Shown: positions 33,079-42,133, counted from the first letter of the stretch. The stretch is 64,000 bases of DNA from Methanoculleus methanifontis (GCF_030464365.1 NZ_VCYI01000001.1:62001-126000); one strand, 5' to 3'. Notes: generated from the letters alone by a model not told the origin. A program made the numbers and translations.

Positions 33079-35515
33079 AGATGAAGAACGTGAATTGATA
33101 GCGGCAGTCAGGAACCTTCTCACACAGCCCGGGGGACTGGAGGCCGGCAAAGAAAAATCCGCAGCGGAGAGCGTCGGTACAGATTTGCCGCCCCCGTCCC
33201 CGGAAGAGGATGTGCGGGAAGAGACGGTTCCGGAGGTTGCCGCCCCCGTCACCGATGAAAAGAACGAGCAACCGGAACAATCTCCAGTGCAAGCGCAAAA
33301 GGGCGCGGGGATTCGTTCGTTCATCGAAACGGTGGCAAGATCCGGAGACGCCGCCGAACCACGTGTACCCGGCGGCAAGGACCCGGTCAGGGCGCTCCTT
33401 AACCGGATTGGCCGGGGGAAAGAGGGCGCGTCCACCCCTACGGTAGAGACGCATGATGTCCGTGCAGAAGCGGAGATGTCGGCCGATCTGCCGGCAGCGG
33501 TTGAAGATTTCGGGCCGGAGGCGGACGTGCCGGCTCCTTCCCCCAGGCACCACGGCCCTGCGGGAATCCTTGACCGGATGAAAGGGTGGCGGGAGGACAC
33601 TGAATCCAGCACCCCCGGGTCGGGATCCCACATCGTGGAAGAGGTCGATGACCCGGGACTCGGAGGAGAGGTCTCCGACGGCGTGGTAACGGTCGATGAA
33701 CTCGGGAACCTGGCGGATCTCATCCTCCCGAAGAGCGCGACGTTCACCATCGATGAATTGAACATCAACCGAAACGAACACAGTTTTGATTTCGTCGACA
33801 ACGCCCGGGTCGTATCGGAGTTCGACGATATCTTCTCGCAGTCCCTCTCTTCCGCTTCGCTTGCTGCGGCGGCCGCACAGGTGGCGACCCCGGTCGAAGA
33901 GGTTCCGCAACCCCGGTTCGGTTTCCTCAAAATGTTCCAGGTGCCGAAAGTCGGTGCCGTGGTCGAGGAATATAACCCCACACTCCACGGTCCGCTCGTC
34001 GATCTCGCGATGCGGCCGTCACCGGGGATTGAAGAGATTGAACTCTATCCGGTGAACGAACCGTATGCCTATGTCCGGGTGACCTACGACAGCACGACGC
34101 ACGAGTACACCTATCACGTCATCGAGCCCATGCTCACGCCCGGAGAACGGGAACTCTTTTTGGAGATCAAAGAACGGCTCTTTGAGACGCTCTGTATCAC
34201 TTCCCGTGACCTCACTCACGATGAAGCCCGTAAAGCGCTCCGTGATGCGGCGAACGTGATCATCGCCGACTACGGTATCCGTCTCGACCCTCTCGGGCGC
34301 GAGAAGATCCTCTACCATGTGGAGAAGGAGTTCCTCGGCGACGGACTGATCGATCCGGTGATGCACGACAAGTACATCGAGGATATCTCCTGCGACGGCG
34401 TGGGCAGTGCCATATTCGTCTATCACACGACGTACGAATCGATGAAAACGACCCTTGTCTATCAGGATCACGTGGCGCTCGACTCGTTCGTCACGAAACT
34501 TGCGCAGCGGGCCGGGAAATACATCTCCATCGCCGAGCCGATGCTGGACGCCACGATGAGCGACGGATCGCGTATCCAGATGACACTCGGGGCGGAGGTG
34601 ACCGCACACGGTTCGACGTTCACCATCCGTAAGTTCCGCGAGGAGCCGATCACGCCGACGGACCTCATCGAGTGGCACACCTTCTCGCCGCTCGGGATTG
34701 CCTTCATCTGGCTTGCGGTCGAGAACGCCAAGTCCTGCATCTTTGCCGGCGGGACGGCGTCCGGGAAGACGACGACCTTGAACGCCATATCGCTCTTTAT
34801 CCCGCCGCTTGCAAAGATCGTCACCCTCGAGGATACCCGGGAACTGAAACTGCCTCACCCGAACTGGATCCCGAGCATCACCCGTGACTCGTTCTCGCAG
34901 GACGGGCGGGGCGAGATCGATATGTACGAACTCCTGCGTGCCGCCCTCCGGCAACGCCCGGAGTACATCCTGGTCGGTGAGGTCCGTGGCAAGGAGGCCC
35001 TGACCCTCTTCCAGGCGATGAGCACCGGTCACGTCACCTACGCGACGATGCACGCCGACTCGGTGGCGAGCGCCGTCCACCGTCTGGAGAACCCGCCGAT
35101 CGACGTGCCGAGAAACATGCTCTCTGCACTGAACCTGATGTCCATCCAGGTGCAGGCCCGTATCGGCGGTCAGCGGATCCGGCGGAACAAGCAGCTGATC
35201 GAGATCCTGGACATCGATCCCCGAACGAACGAACTGATCACGAACGAGGTCTTCCGGTGGCATCCGGCGACCGACGAGATCCGGTATTCCGGCAAATCCT
35301 ACATTCTCGAACAGATCATGGAAGACCGGGGGTGGAGCGAGGAGCGGATGCGTGAAGAGCTGAAACGGCGGCAGGAAGTCCTTGAATGGATGCGTATCAA
35401 GAAGATCCGCTATTTCAAGGACGTGAGCAAGATCCTGGTCTCCTACTTCCGCGATCCGGAGACGGTCGTCCAGCGGGTGCGTGCTGACCTCTACGGGGAG
35501 GGTGGTTCCGCATGA
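33065..35515 (+). CDS. Type II/IV secretion (archaeal pilus) ATPase, GspE/FlaI family
   Basis: 816 residues. Residues 1 to about 290 are acidic, Pro/Glu-rich and probably disordered, which is longer than in usual FlaI or GspE proteins. The ATPase core then has an N-terminal domain (about 310-480) and the motor with Walker A GGTASGKTTT near 561, the Asp box EDTRELKL, Walker B YILVGEVRGKEAL and the His box in MHADSV. It drives assembly or retraction of a type IV pilus-like filament from the cytoplasmic face of the membrane. ATG 33065 is preferred over an in-frame TTG at 33044. It is coupled to the next gene by an ATGA overlap. Confidence 0.9.
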   Translation: MSTGEDEERELIAAVRNLLTQPGGLEAGKEKSAAESVGTDLPPPSPEEDVREETVPEVAAPVTDEKNEQPEQSPVQAQKGAGIRSFIETVARSGDAAEPRVPGGKDPVRALLNRIGRGKEGASTPTVETHDVRAEAEMSADLPAAVEDFGPEADVPAPSPRHHGPAGILDRMKGWREDTESSTPGSGSHIVEEVDDPGLGGEVSDGVVTVDELGNLADLILPKSATFTIDELNINRNEHSFDFVDNARVVSEFDDIFSQSLSSASLAAAAAQVATPVEEVPQPRFGFLKMFQVPKVGAVVEEYNPTLHGPLVDLAMRPSPGIEEIELYPVNEPYAYVRVTYDSTTHEYTYHVIEPMLTPGERELFLEIKERLFETLCITSRDLTHDEARKALRDAANVIIADYGIRLDPLGREKILYHVEKEFLGDGLIDPVMHDKYIEDISCDGVGSAIFVYHTTYESMKTTLVYQDHVALDSFVTKLAQRAGKYISIAEPMLDATMSDGSRIQMTLGAEVTAHGSTFTIRKFREEPITPTDLIEWHTFSPLGIAFIWLAVENAKSCIFAGGTASGKTTTLNAISLFIPPLAKIVTLEDTRELKLPHPNWIPSITRDSFSQDGRGEIDMYELLRAALRQRPEYILVGEVRGKEALTLFQAMSTGHVTYATMHADSVASAVHRLENPPIDVPRNMLSALNLMSIQVQARIGGQRIRRNKQLIEILDIDPRTNELITNEVFRWHPATDEIRYSGKSYILEQIMEDRGWSEERMREELKRRQEVLEWMRIKKIRYFKDVSKILVSYFRDPETVVQRVRADLYGEGGSA

Positions 35516-36435
35516 ACAGTTACGAGCGGTTCTGCTTCAACCTGATCGGACACGACCTGAAGGCGAAGCGGGGAGACTACATCAGCCTCCGAAACGACCT
35601 GATGGGGGCCCGGATGAATACGCCGTTCGAGGCGTATCTTGCGACCGCTTACGTTTCCTCGGTCGCCGTGGGGCTGGTCGCCGCCGCGCTCATCGGGCTG
35701 CTGACCTACTTCCTGCGGATCCCTGATATGATCGTCTATCGCGGAGCGGTTCCGGAGGTCCTGTACGCGTTGAACGACTACAAGATGCTGCTCGGCACCA
35801 TCATCATCACGGTCATCTCTCTCCTGGTCTTCGGGGGGCTGACCTACCTGATTTACCTCCTCTATCCCGGTATAAAGGCAGGAGAGCGTCGCCGGAACAT
35901 CGATGCCACCCTCCCGTACGCCATCAACTACGTCACCGCCATGTCTTCAGCCGGGATCACCCCCGACGAGGTCTTCCGGCTGCTCGGCCAGAGTGCGATA
36001 TACGGCGAAAGCGCTGTCGAAGCGCGCTATATCTCCCGGGAGACCGATTTCTTCGGGAAGGATCTCCTCGAAGCGCTGCGGACGGTTTCACAGGCGACGC
36101 CGAGCGAACGGATGCGGGAGTTCCTGCAGGGGTCCGTTGCGAGCATCTCCAGCGGGAGCAACCTTACGGAGTACTTCCGCAACAAGGCTCACCAGTACAC
36201 GCTTGAGAATAACCAGCAGCAGAAGACGTTTTTAGAGACGCTCGGGCTGATTGCGGAGTCGTACGTCACCGCGATGGTCGCCGGCATGCTCTTTCTGATC
36301 ATCCTGCAGTCGGTGATGACGATCCTCTCGGGCGACTCGGACCCGTTCTTCCTCTACATCATCATCTACATGATTGTGCCGTTTGGGAGCATGATGTTCG
36401 TCATCCTGATCAGTTCCATGACGCCGGAGGTGTGA
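35512..36435 (+). CDS. Type II secretion F-family membrane protein 1
   Basis: 307 residues with helices at about 42-70 and 105-130 and two near the C-terminus (250-300). The cytoplasmic loop in between (about 135-245) contains YAINYVTAMSSAGITPDEVF, the T2SSF domain that contacts the ATPase. It is one of two platform proteins in the operon and overlaps the ATPase gene by four bases. Archaeal pilus systems often carry a duplicated or split platform, here as two full genes. Confidence 0.88.
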   Translation: MNSYERFCFNLIGHDLKAKRGDYISLRNDLMGARMNTPFEAYLATAYVSSVAVGLVAAALIGLLTYFLRIPDMIVYRGAVPEVLYALNDYKMLLGTIIITVISLLVFGGLTYLIYLLYPGIKAGERRRNIDATLPYAINYVTAMSSAGITPDEVFRLLGQSAIYGESAVEARYISRETDFFGKDLLEALRTVSQATPSERMREFLQGSVASISSGSNLTEYFRNKAHQYTLENNQQQKTFLETLGLIAESYVTAMVAGMLFLIILQSVMTILSGDSDPFFLYIIIYMIVPFGSMMFVILISSMTPEV

Positions 36436-36436
36436 T

Positions 36437-37486
36437 ATGGGATTTAAAGATCTTATCGACGATTTCTTGAACCGTAAATCTTCGGATCAGGAGAGTGTTC
36501 CGAATGACGTGCTGGAATCTGACCCGTTCGTGGAGCAAGACCAGGAGATCTTCGGCCGGATCGAGGACTGGCGGAAGTACCAGGAAGGGTTTTACCGGTT
36601 CCTCAGGCACCCGGTCAGGGTGATGGTGGAAGAGCCCTACACCGTCCTCTTCATATCCGTCCCCGCCGCGCTTCTCCTCTTCATAGGCGGGTTTATGAGC
36701 ATGGTGGCGTCTTACGGCATCGGCGCCCTCTTCACGACGACGATGATCGACGACGTCTTTGTTTTCGCGCTCCTCATCGCCATCGTGCCGCTTTCGCTCC
36801 TCGACTTCAAGGAGGCGTTGCGTATATCGAGCATCGAGGCGTCGCTCCCGAACTTCTTCCGTGACGTGGCCGGGATGAACGATTCAGGCATGACGCTCCC
36901 GCATGCGGTTCATATAGTCTCGGAGGGCGAGTATGGGGCGCTCACGCCGCACATCCGCAAACTTGATGCCGAGATGTCCTGGGGTGTCCCGTTCGTGGAA
37001 GCTATCCGCCAGTTCGGAAAGGCCGTGAGCACTCCGCTCGCGGAACGGAGTGTCGACCTGATCGCCCACGCGAGCTCCGCCGGCGGCGATGTGAGTGAGG
37101 TTCTGCGTGCGGCGGCGCACGACGCGTACGAGTTCTTCAACCTGCAGTCGGAGCGCAAAAACGGGATGATGATCTATATGATCATCATCCTGATGTCGTT
37201 CTTCGTCTTCCTCTTCGTCATCGGGGTGCTCTCGGGCACCTTCCTCACCACGATGGCGGAGGCGGGCGAGGCGGTCGCTGCATCGGGCTCAAGTTCGGCG
37301 CAGTCGTTCATGGGCAACGTGGACCTCTTCCTCTACAACCGGCTCTTCTGCCACGCCGCGCTGATCCAGGGATTCTTCTCGGGGCTGGCGGCGGGCATCA
37401 TGGGCGAAGGCCGGGTAGTCGGTGGGCTGAAATACTCGGCGCTGATGGTGTTTATCGCCTGGCTGGCGTTCCGGTTCATTATCTGA
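36437..37486 (+). CDS. Type II secretion F-family membrane protein 2
   Basis: 349 residues. An acidic cytoplasmic N-terminus of about 65 residues precedes paired helices (about 73-125). The soluble T2SSF domain is at 135-240 (LPNFFRDVAGMNDSGMTLPHAV; ASSAGGDVSEVL), followed by helices at about 245-265, 310-325 and 335-349. It starts one base after the stop of its paralogue. Together with it and the ATPase it should form the inner-membrane engine of a type IV pilus-like system. No pilin gene follows; the operon ends at a T-tract. Confidence 0.88.
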   Translation: MGFKDLIDDFLNRKSSDQESVPNDVLESDPFVEQDQEIFGRIEDWRKYQEGFYRFLRHPVRVMVEEPYTVLFISVPAALLLFIGGFMSMVASYGIGALFTTTMIDDVFVFALLIAIVPLSLLDFKEALRISSIEASLPNFFRDVAGMNDSGMTLPHAVHIVSEGEYGALTPHIRKLDAEMSWGVPFVEAIRQFGKAVSTPLAERSVDLIAHASSAGGDVSEVLRAAAHDAYEFFNLQSERKNGMMIYMIIILMSFFVFLFVIGVLSGTFLTTMAEAGEAVAASGSSSAQSFMGNVDLFLYNRLFCHAALIQGFFSGLAAGIMGEGRVVGGLKYSALMVFIAWLAFRFII

Positions 37487-37507
37487 GAGGGCCGGAACGA
37501 GTTCTTC

Positions 37508-37514
37508 TTTTTTT
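37508..37514 (+). terminator. Oligo-T terminator of the pilus-type operon
   Basis: Seven T residues about 20 bp after the last stop codon, in a pyrimidine-rich run. It marks the likely operon end before the repeat-filled spacer. Confidence 0.45.
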
Positions 37515-37588
37515 ACGACGTTTCGATGTGCAAGCGAAAGCGAGAAGGAGCACTGGAAGTAGGGAGCGCGACATTTTGGTGAATTATT

Positions 37589-37862
37589 GAAGTCGTCCCA
37601 AAAATACCACGGGATTGAAGATTCACAGGGTTCTGAATGTAATTACGAGCGTTCATACCGAATTGAATGATCTCCTGTATCAAATTGCTGAAACGGCTTC
37701 CCGTTGGTTATCGCACCTCCGGTGCTCCTGCTCCGGTTCTACGAACCATCGCATATCGCCACGCGGGAGTGATCGGGGAGGTGCGACCGGAGGGAGCTTG
37801 AGAAGACCGAAGGTCTTCGAACGGGTGTCCCCCTCCCGGCAGAGGCGTTTTGGGATGACCTC
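37589..37862. mobile_element. Second MITE-like element (274 bp) with 17-bp inverted ends
   Basis: Left end GAAGTCGTCCCAAAAAT and complementary-strand right end GAGGTCATCCCAAAACG agree at 13 of 17 positions. Its right 170 bp resemble the repeat at 25969-26137. No open reading frame of interest and no obvious flanking duplication are seen. Confidence 0.55.
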
Positions 37863-37970
37863 CATATTTCCTTTTCCCATTAAACTCCTCCGTGCGATGA
37901 AAGAAATACGTTGCTATTTAACTCTTGGCCCTGACGTGAGAAAGTGAGGCGGGAGAGGCAATCATAAAAC

Positions 37971-38172
37971 GGCTTTGTTAAACCCCTCTCCCGGAGGATG
38001 AATTATCTCCGGATAATCCATGTCTCACCGACGCACGCGAAGGCGCGAAGAACGCGAAGTCTGGATGGGTATTGACTGTCTCCCTTCGCGGCTTCGCGTG
38101 AGACCCACATCACCCGCCTCTATCGGCAACCGAGTGTTATCCAGGGGTTGTGGAAAGCATTTCAACAGGGCC
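37971..38172. mobile_element. MITE-like element copy B (202 bp), IS6-like ends
   Basis: The ends are GGCTTTGTTAAAC and, on the complementary strand, GGCCCTGTTGAAA. The flanking exact 8-bp repeat is CATAAAAC (37963-37970 and 38173-38180). Apart from the missing 91-bp cassette it is almost identical to copy A at 13684-13976. The different duplications show two separate insertion events. Confidence 0.8.
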
Positions 38173-38327
38173 CATAAAACGGTCTGGGAACTTCTTTGAC
38201 AGGAGGGTGGATGCGATGCTTGGAAGGACTGGCCCTAAGGGGTGGAGTTGAGAGGAATGGGGTTTTGGGTCGCAACTGACAGAACTTCAGGCGATGAAAA
38301 CGCCCGGTACACTGGACCGTGGGGACA

Positions 38328-38353
38328 GGGGAGGGGGGCATGCCCCCCTCCCC
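38328..38353. repeat. Perfect 26-bp GC palindrome
   Basis: GGGGAGGGGGGCA is followed at once by its exact reverse complement. With one bulged A the pairing extends by GAC/GTC. It could form a cruciform or a strong RNA hairpin; it lies in a gene-free region with no nearby stop codon. Confidence 0.85.
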
Positions 38354-38543
38354 GTCGGCCCCTCCCCAAGCGCGATACTCAGTGGGAATCCGTAGGTGGA
38401 GTTGCGGGATCAAGTGGAGCGTAGATCTGCCTGGGTAGTCCCAAAATGAGGATTTGACCTTCTCTTGATTACAATGTGGCTGCTCACAATCGAAGGTTTT
38501 TGGCTCTTCTAGATTCCATTTTGCGGAAAGCCGTTATTCGCTT

Positions 38544-40040
38544 TCACTTTGCTTCTTTCGCCGCCGTGCCATCGTTCTGAAAAAACTCCAGAATAGCCTC
38601 CATATCCACGTGCTCCTCGAAGTGCCGGGCCAGTTCGTCGTAAGAAGCCGCGGTTCCGAGGGCGCCTCCGCCCGCTTCCGCCACCGGTTCGAAGGCTACG
38701 CCCCGGCGTTCCGAGAGGTGGGCGAGGAGGGCGTTTACGGCGCCGGGGTTCTGGAAGAGGCCGTGCATGTAGGTCCCGAAGACCAGGCCGTCGGGGGTTG
38801 CGGCTCCTTCCCCGGCGAACGCCTCGGGCACCCCTCCCCGCTCCGTCTCGCCCATGTGGATCTCGTAGCCCTCCACCTCCCCCATCGCCGGGAGGATGGG
38901 CCCGGGACCGGTTGCCCGGCGCCGGACCTGCACCGTCGTCTTGCGATAGCCGGAAAAGGCCGTCACGACGTCGAGGAGCCCGAGCCCCGGGTATTCCGCA
39001 GGGTTCTCCGACTCGATGGCGCCGTCATGGATCCGGCTCCCGAGCATCTGGTAGCCACCGCAGATCCCGATGATCGGGACGCCCCGCTCCCGGGCGAGCC
39101 GGAGTTCCTCCCCTACGCCGTTGCGGTTCAGCACGGCGAGATCCTCGACGGTGTTCTTTGTTCCCGGCAGGATGATGCAGTCGTAGCCGGAGAGCGATCC
39201 GCCGGGCGGGACGTAGTCCACCGTTGCGTGCTCTTCGAGGAGTTCGAAGTCGGTGAAGTTCGAGATCCGCGGGAGGCGGAGGACGGCGATCCTGACCGGG
39301 CGGGCGGCCGATCGCTCTCCTTTATCGGCGATCGAGAGCGAGTCTTCGCTCGGCAGAGGGATATCGGTGTAGGGAACCACCCCGAGCACCGGGACGCCCG
39401 TGAGTTCCTCGAGTTTTTCGACGCCCGGGGCGAAGAGCCCGGGGTCTCCCCGGAACTTGTTGACGATGACCCCGGCGACGAGGGGCCGGATATCCTCCGG
39501 GAGGAGGGCGAGCGTCCCGTAGACCTGGGCGAAGACCCCGCCCCGCTCGATATCGGCGACCAGGACGATGGGGAGGCGGAGCGAGCGGGCGAGCCTGATG
39601 TTCGCGATGTCGCGGTCGTAGAGGTTCACCTCCGCCGCTCCTCCGGCACCTTCCGCCACCACGTTCCCGAAGCGCCGTTTCAGGCGCTCGAACGCGGCGA
39701 CGGCCTCGGTAAGAAGCGTATCGGTCTCCCTGTAGTAGTCCCGGATCTGCACATCCTTATAGGGTCGGCCGAGGAGCACCACCTGCGAGACAGAATCGCC
39801 TTTCGGCTTGAGGAGAACCGGGTTCATGTCTGCCTCCGGTTCGACCCCGGCCGCGAAGGCCTGGACGGCCTGGGCGATCCCGATCTCGCTCCCGTCGGCC
39901 GTGACGTAGGAGTTGAGGCTCATGTTCTGGGATTTGAACGGCGCAACCGGGATTCCGCGGCGGTAGAGCGCACGGCAGAGCGCCGCAACGGTCATACTCT
40001 TGCCCACGTGGGATGCAGTTCCGAGCACGATGAGAGACAT
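38544..40040 (-). CDS. cobQ: Cobyric acid synthase
   Basis: 498 residues of CobQ/CbiP, which amidates the corrin side chains b, d, e and g with glutamine and ATP in adenosylcobalamin synthesis. The N-terminal dethiobiotin-synthetase-like domain starts with GTASHVGKS (P-loop, 7-15) and [13 protein letters not shown]. The C-terminal class I amidotransferase has the nucleophile in [10 protein letters not shown] (about residue 323) and the His in [10 protein letters not shown] and later TYMHGLF. It is divergent from the B12-dependent ribonucleotide reductase gene across 59 bp with a shared TATA-like box. Confidence 0.96.
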   Translation of the reverse strand: MSLIVLGTASHVGKSMTVAALCRALYRRGIPVAPFKSQNMSLNSYVTADGSEIGIAQAVQAFAAGVEPEADMNPVLLKPKGDSVSQVVLLGRPYKDVQIRDYYRETDTLLTEAVAAFERLKRRFGNVVAEGAGGAAEVNLYDRDIANIRLARSLRLPIVLVADIERGGVFAQVYGTLALLPEDIRPLVAGVIVNKFRGDPGLFAPGVEKLEELTGVPVLGVVPYTDIPLPSEDSLSIADKGERSAARPVRIAVLRLPRISNFTDFELLEEHATVDYVPPGGSLSGYDCIILPGTKNTVEDLAVLNRNGVGEELRLARERGVPIIGICGGYQMLGSRIHDGAIESENPAEYPGLGLLDVVTAFSGYRKTTVQVRRRATGPGPILPAMGEVEGYEIHMGETERGGVPEAFAGEGAATPDGLVFGTYMHGLFQNPGAVNALLAHLSERRGVAFEPVAEAGGGALGTAASYDELARHFEEHVDMEAILEFFQNDGTAAKEAK

Positions 40041-40099
40041 TGCCGGCAGAAGAGTTGGGCACGACGGGTTATTAAGGGCGGGGTTCCATCAGGGATCAT
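40041..40099. promoter_or_regulatory. Shared bidirectional promoter of cobQ and nrdJ
   Basis: The 59-bp spacer contains one AT-rich heptamer, TTATTAA (40069-40075), nearly the same on both strands. It is about 28 bp before ATG 40100 and 32 bp before ATG 40040 on the other strand. No Shine-Dalgarno is seen for either, so both transcripts are probably leaderless. Confidence 0.6.
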
Positions 40100-41746
40100 A
40101 TGGAGTTCTCCCCTGCTGCTCGCCTCCTCCTGGAGAGCCGCTACCTCCTCCCGGGCGAGACGCCGGCCGGCCTCTTCTCCCGGGTCGCCGACGCCGTGGG
40201 CGGGACGGCACGGTCCCGCGAGTTCTTCTCGCTCGTATCGAGCCTTCTTTTCCTCCCGAACTCCCCGACCCTGATGAACGCGGGCACCCCCTCCGGGCAG
40301 CTCTCGGCCTGCTTCGTCCTTCCGATGGAGGACACGCTCGAAGGGATATTCGGAACCCTCGGCCACATGGCGCTCATCCACCAGTCCGGGGGAGGAACCG
40401 GGTTTTCGTTCTCCCTTCTGCGGCCCCGCAGCGACGCCGTCAACGGGGTCACGGGCGCCGCAACCGGGCCGGTCTCGTTCATGCGGGTCTTCGACGCGGC
40501 GACCGGGGCGGTCAGGCAGGGCGGCCGGCGCCGGGGGGCGAACATGGGGGTGCTCGCGGCCTCCCACCCCGACATCAAGGAGTTCGTCACCGCAAAGCAG
40601 GAAGGGGGGCTCTCGAACTTCAACATCTCGGTCGGCGTCGACGAGAAGTTCTTTTCGTGCGTCGCGACGGGGAAGGAGTACGACCTCGTCAATCCCCGCG
40701 ACGGCAGTGTCTGGAAGAGCATCGACGCCCGATCGCTCTGGCGTCTCATCGCCGCGTCCGCCAGCGTCTCCGGCGAGCCCGGGGTGCTCTTCCTCGACGA
40801 GATCAATCGACAGAGCACCACCCCGCACCTCGGTCGCATCGAGGCGACCAACCCCTGTGGCGAGCAGCCGCTCTACCCCTACGAGAGCTGCAACCTCGGA
40901 AGCGTCAACCTCGCCCGGTGCATCAGAAAGCACGACCTCGATGAAGGCCTGCTGACAAAAATCGTCCGGTGCGGCGTCGATTTCCTCGATGCGGTCATCG
41001 ACGTGAACCACTTCCCTCTACCCCAGATCCGGGAAAAGACCCTATCAACCCGGAAGATCGGCCTCGGGGTCATGGGGTTTGCCGAGACGCTCATACGTCT
41101 CGGGATACCCTACGAGTCGGAGGAGGCGCTCCGGTTCGCCGGGAGCCTGATGGAACGTATCCGGGTGACGGCCCGGGAGCGCTCGGAGGAACTCGGGAGA
41201 GAGTTCGGGTCGTTCCCGGTGATCGAGGGCTCGGTCTTTCCAGGCGAGATGCGCAACGCCACCGTCACCACCATCGCCCCCACGGGCTCGATCCACCTCA
41301 TCGCCGGCACAACGAGCGGCATCGAACCGGTCTTCTCGCTAGCCTACGACCGGACGATCGACGGCCGGCCGGTCAGCATCACGAGCGACCTTGTAGCCGG
41401 GTTCCTGCCCCCGACCGCCGGGGGGAAGGATGTGGCCGAGCACGTCCGCCGCCACGGCACGGTCGCCGCCCTCCCCCTCGACGACCATGCCCGCGACCTC
41501 TTCAGGACAGCTACCGAGATCGCACCGGAGCATCATGTCCGAATGCAGGCGGCGTTCCAGAAGCACGTGGACAACGCCGTCTCGAAGACCGTGAACCTGC
41601 CACAGAGCGCAACCGTCGACGATATCATTCGCGTCTTCTCCCTCGCCCATGATCTTGGGTGCAAGGGCACAACCGTCTACCGCTACCGGAGCAGACCCGA
41701 CCAGATATTCTCGCTAGGGTGCGATGTCTGCCTGATTGACGGATGA
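40100..41746 (+). CDS. nrdJ: Adenosylcobalamin-dependent (class II) ribonucleotide reductase
   Basis: 548 residues, reducing ribonucleotides to deoxyribonucleotides by a B12-generated thiyl radical. Seen are LSACFVLPMED with the first redox Cys (about 74), the active-site loop NPCGEQPLYPYESCNLGS (about 251-268) and PTGSIHLIAG. The C-terminal Cys pair CDVC is the expected shuttle to thioredoxin. There is no ATP cone and the protein is short for the family, which normally exceeds 600 residues. Start and end look intact, so it is a compact form rather than a truncation. The neighbour cobQ supplies its cofactor pathway. Confidence 0.93.
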   Translation: MEFSPAARLLLESRYLLPGETPAGLFSRVADAVGGTARSREFFSLVSSLLFLPNSPTLMNAGTPSGQLSACFVLPMEDTLEGIFGTLGHMALIHQSGGGTGFSFSLLRPRSDAVNGVTGAATGPVSFMRVFDAATGAVRQGGRRRGANMGVLAASHPDIKEFVTAKQEGGLSNFNISVGVDEKFFSCVATGKEYDLVNPRDGSVWKSIDARSLWRLIAASASVSGEPGVLFLDEINRQSTTPHLGRIEATNPCGEQPLYPYESCNLGSVNLARCIRKHDLDEGLLTKIVRCGVDFLDAVIDVNHFPLPQIREKTLSTRKIGLGVMGFAETLIRLGIPYESEEALRFAGSLMERIRVTARERSEELGREFGSFPVIEGSVFPGEMRNATVTTIAPTGSIHLIAGTTSGIEPVFSLAYDRTIDGRPVSITSDLVAGFLPPTAGGKDVAEHVRRHGTVAALPLDDHARDLFRTATEIAPEHHVRMQAAFQKHVDNAVSKTVNLPQSATVDDIIRVFSLAHDLGCKGTTVYRYRSRPDQIFSLGCDVCLIDG

Positions 41747-41755
41747 CCATGCCAA

Positions 41756-41766
41756 ATAATATATAA
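41756..41766 (+). promoter_or_regulatory. TATA box of the aIF1 gene
   Basis: TAATATATAAC lies about 28 bp before ATG 41790, implying a leaderless transcript. Confidence 0.6.
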
Positions 41767-41789
41767 CGAGAGCTGAAAGGTACAATGCA

Positions 41790-42095
41790 ATGAACGGTGG
41801 GATTTGTCCGACTTGCGGACTGCCAAAGGAACTGTGTATCTGTGAAGAAGTAGCAAAGGAACAACAGAGAATCAGCGTAAAGATCAACAGGCGTCGGTAC
41901 GGGAAAGAAGTCACGGTCATCGAGGGCCTCGACCCTTATGACATCGATCTCGAAGACCTCTCCAAGTTCCTGAAAGCGAAGCTGGCCTGTGGCGGCACGG
42001 TCAAAGACTCCTCGATCGAGCTGCAGGGCAACCACCGCGAGCGGGTGAAAGCTCTGCTCGCGCAGAAAGGATACAACATGGAAAATATCAGTTGA
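41790..42095 (+). CDS. Translation initiation factor aIF1 (SUI1 family)
   Basis: 101 residues. An N-terminal zinc motif [13 protein letters not shown] (about 6-18) precedes the SUI1 fold with [28 protein letters not shown] and [10 protein letters not shown]. It binds the small ribosomal subunit and monitors start-codon choice; leaderless messages, which dominate here, are a substrate of interest. It is monocistronic with a T-tract about 30 bp after the stop. Confidence 0.95.
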   Translation: MNGGICPTCGLPKELCICEEVAKEQQRISVKINRRRYGKEVTVIEGLDPYDIDLEDLSKFLKAKLACGGTVKDSSIELQGNHRERVKALLAQKGYNMENIS

Positions 42096-42126
42096 CCGGG
42101 TTGTCCTCCATAGAGGGCCCGGACAC

Positions 42127-42133
42127 TTTTTTT
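42127..42133 (+). terminator. Oligo-T terminator after aIF1
   Basis: Seven T residues 32 bp after the aIF1 stop, preceded by GC-rich sequence (AGAGGGCCCGG). Confidence 0.45.

Larger units (their letters stand above)
37487..38543. other. Gene-free region of about 1 kb made largely of repeats
   Basis: From left to right: T-tract terminator, a 274-bp element with inverted ends (37589-37862), a spacer, MITE copy B (37971-38172), then 370 bp with a perfect 26-bp palindrome (38328-38353) and no coding frame of native codon use. The last 80 bp are AT-richer and abut the 3' end of cobQ. Confidence 0.65.

Noticed and set aside
31417-33981. A minus-strand open frame of 854 codons across the pilus-type operon
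   Set aside because: It is antisense to the ATPase and peptidase regions, Arg/Ser/Pro-rich, has no domain, and lies over genes with clear motifs. GC bias at third positions keeps the opposite frame open.
37589-37862. Target-site duplication for the second element
   Set aside because: The flanking bases do not contain a convincing direct repeat, so transposition is not claimed as firmly as for the IS6-like copies.
38174-38540. Possible structured RNA gene in the spacer before cobQ
   Set aside because: Apart from one palindrome there is no recognisable SRP RNA, RNase P RNA or tRNA-like fold and no clear promoter.
40100-41746. nrdJ as a truncated pseudogene
   Set aside because: Although short, it has its promoter, active-site loop and terminal Cys pair, with no stop or frame break.
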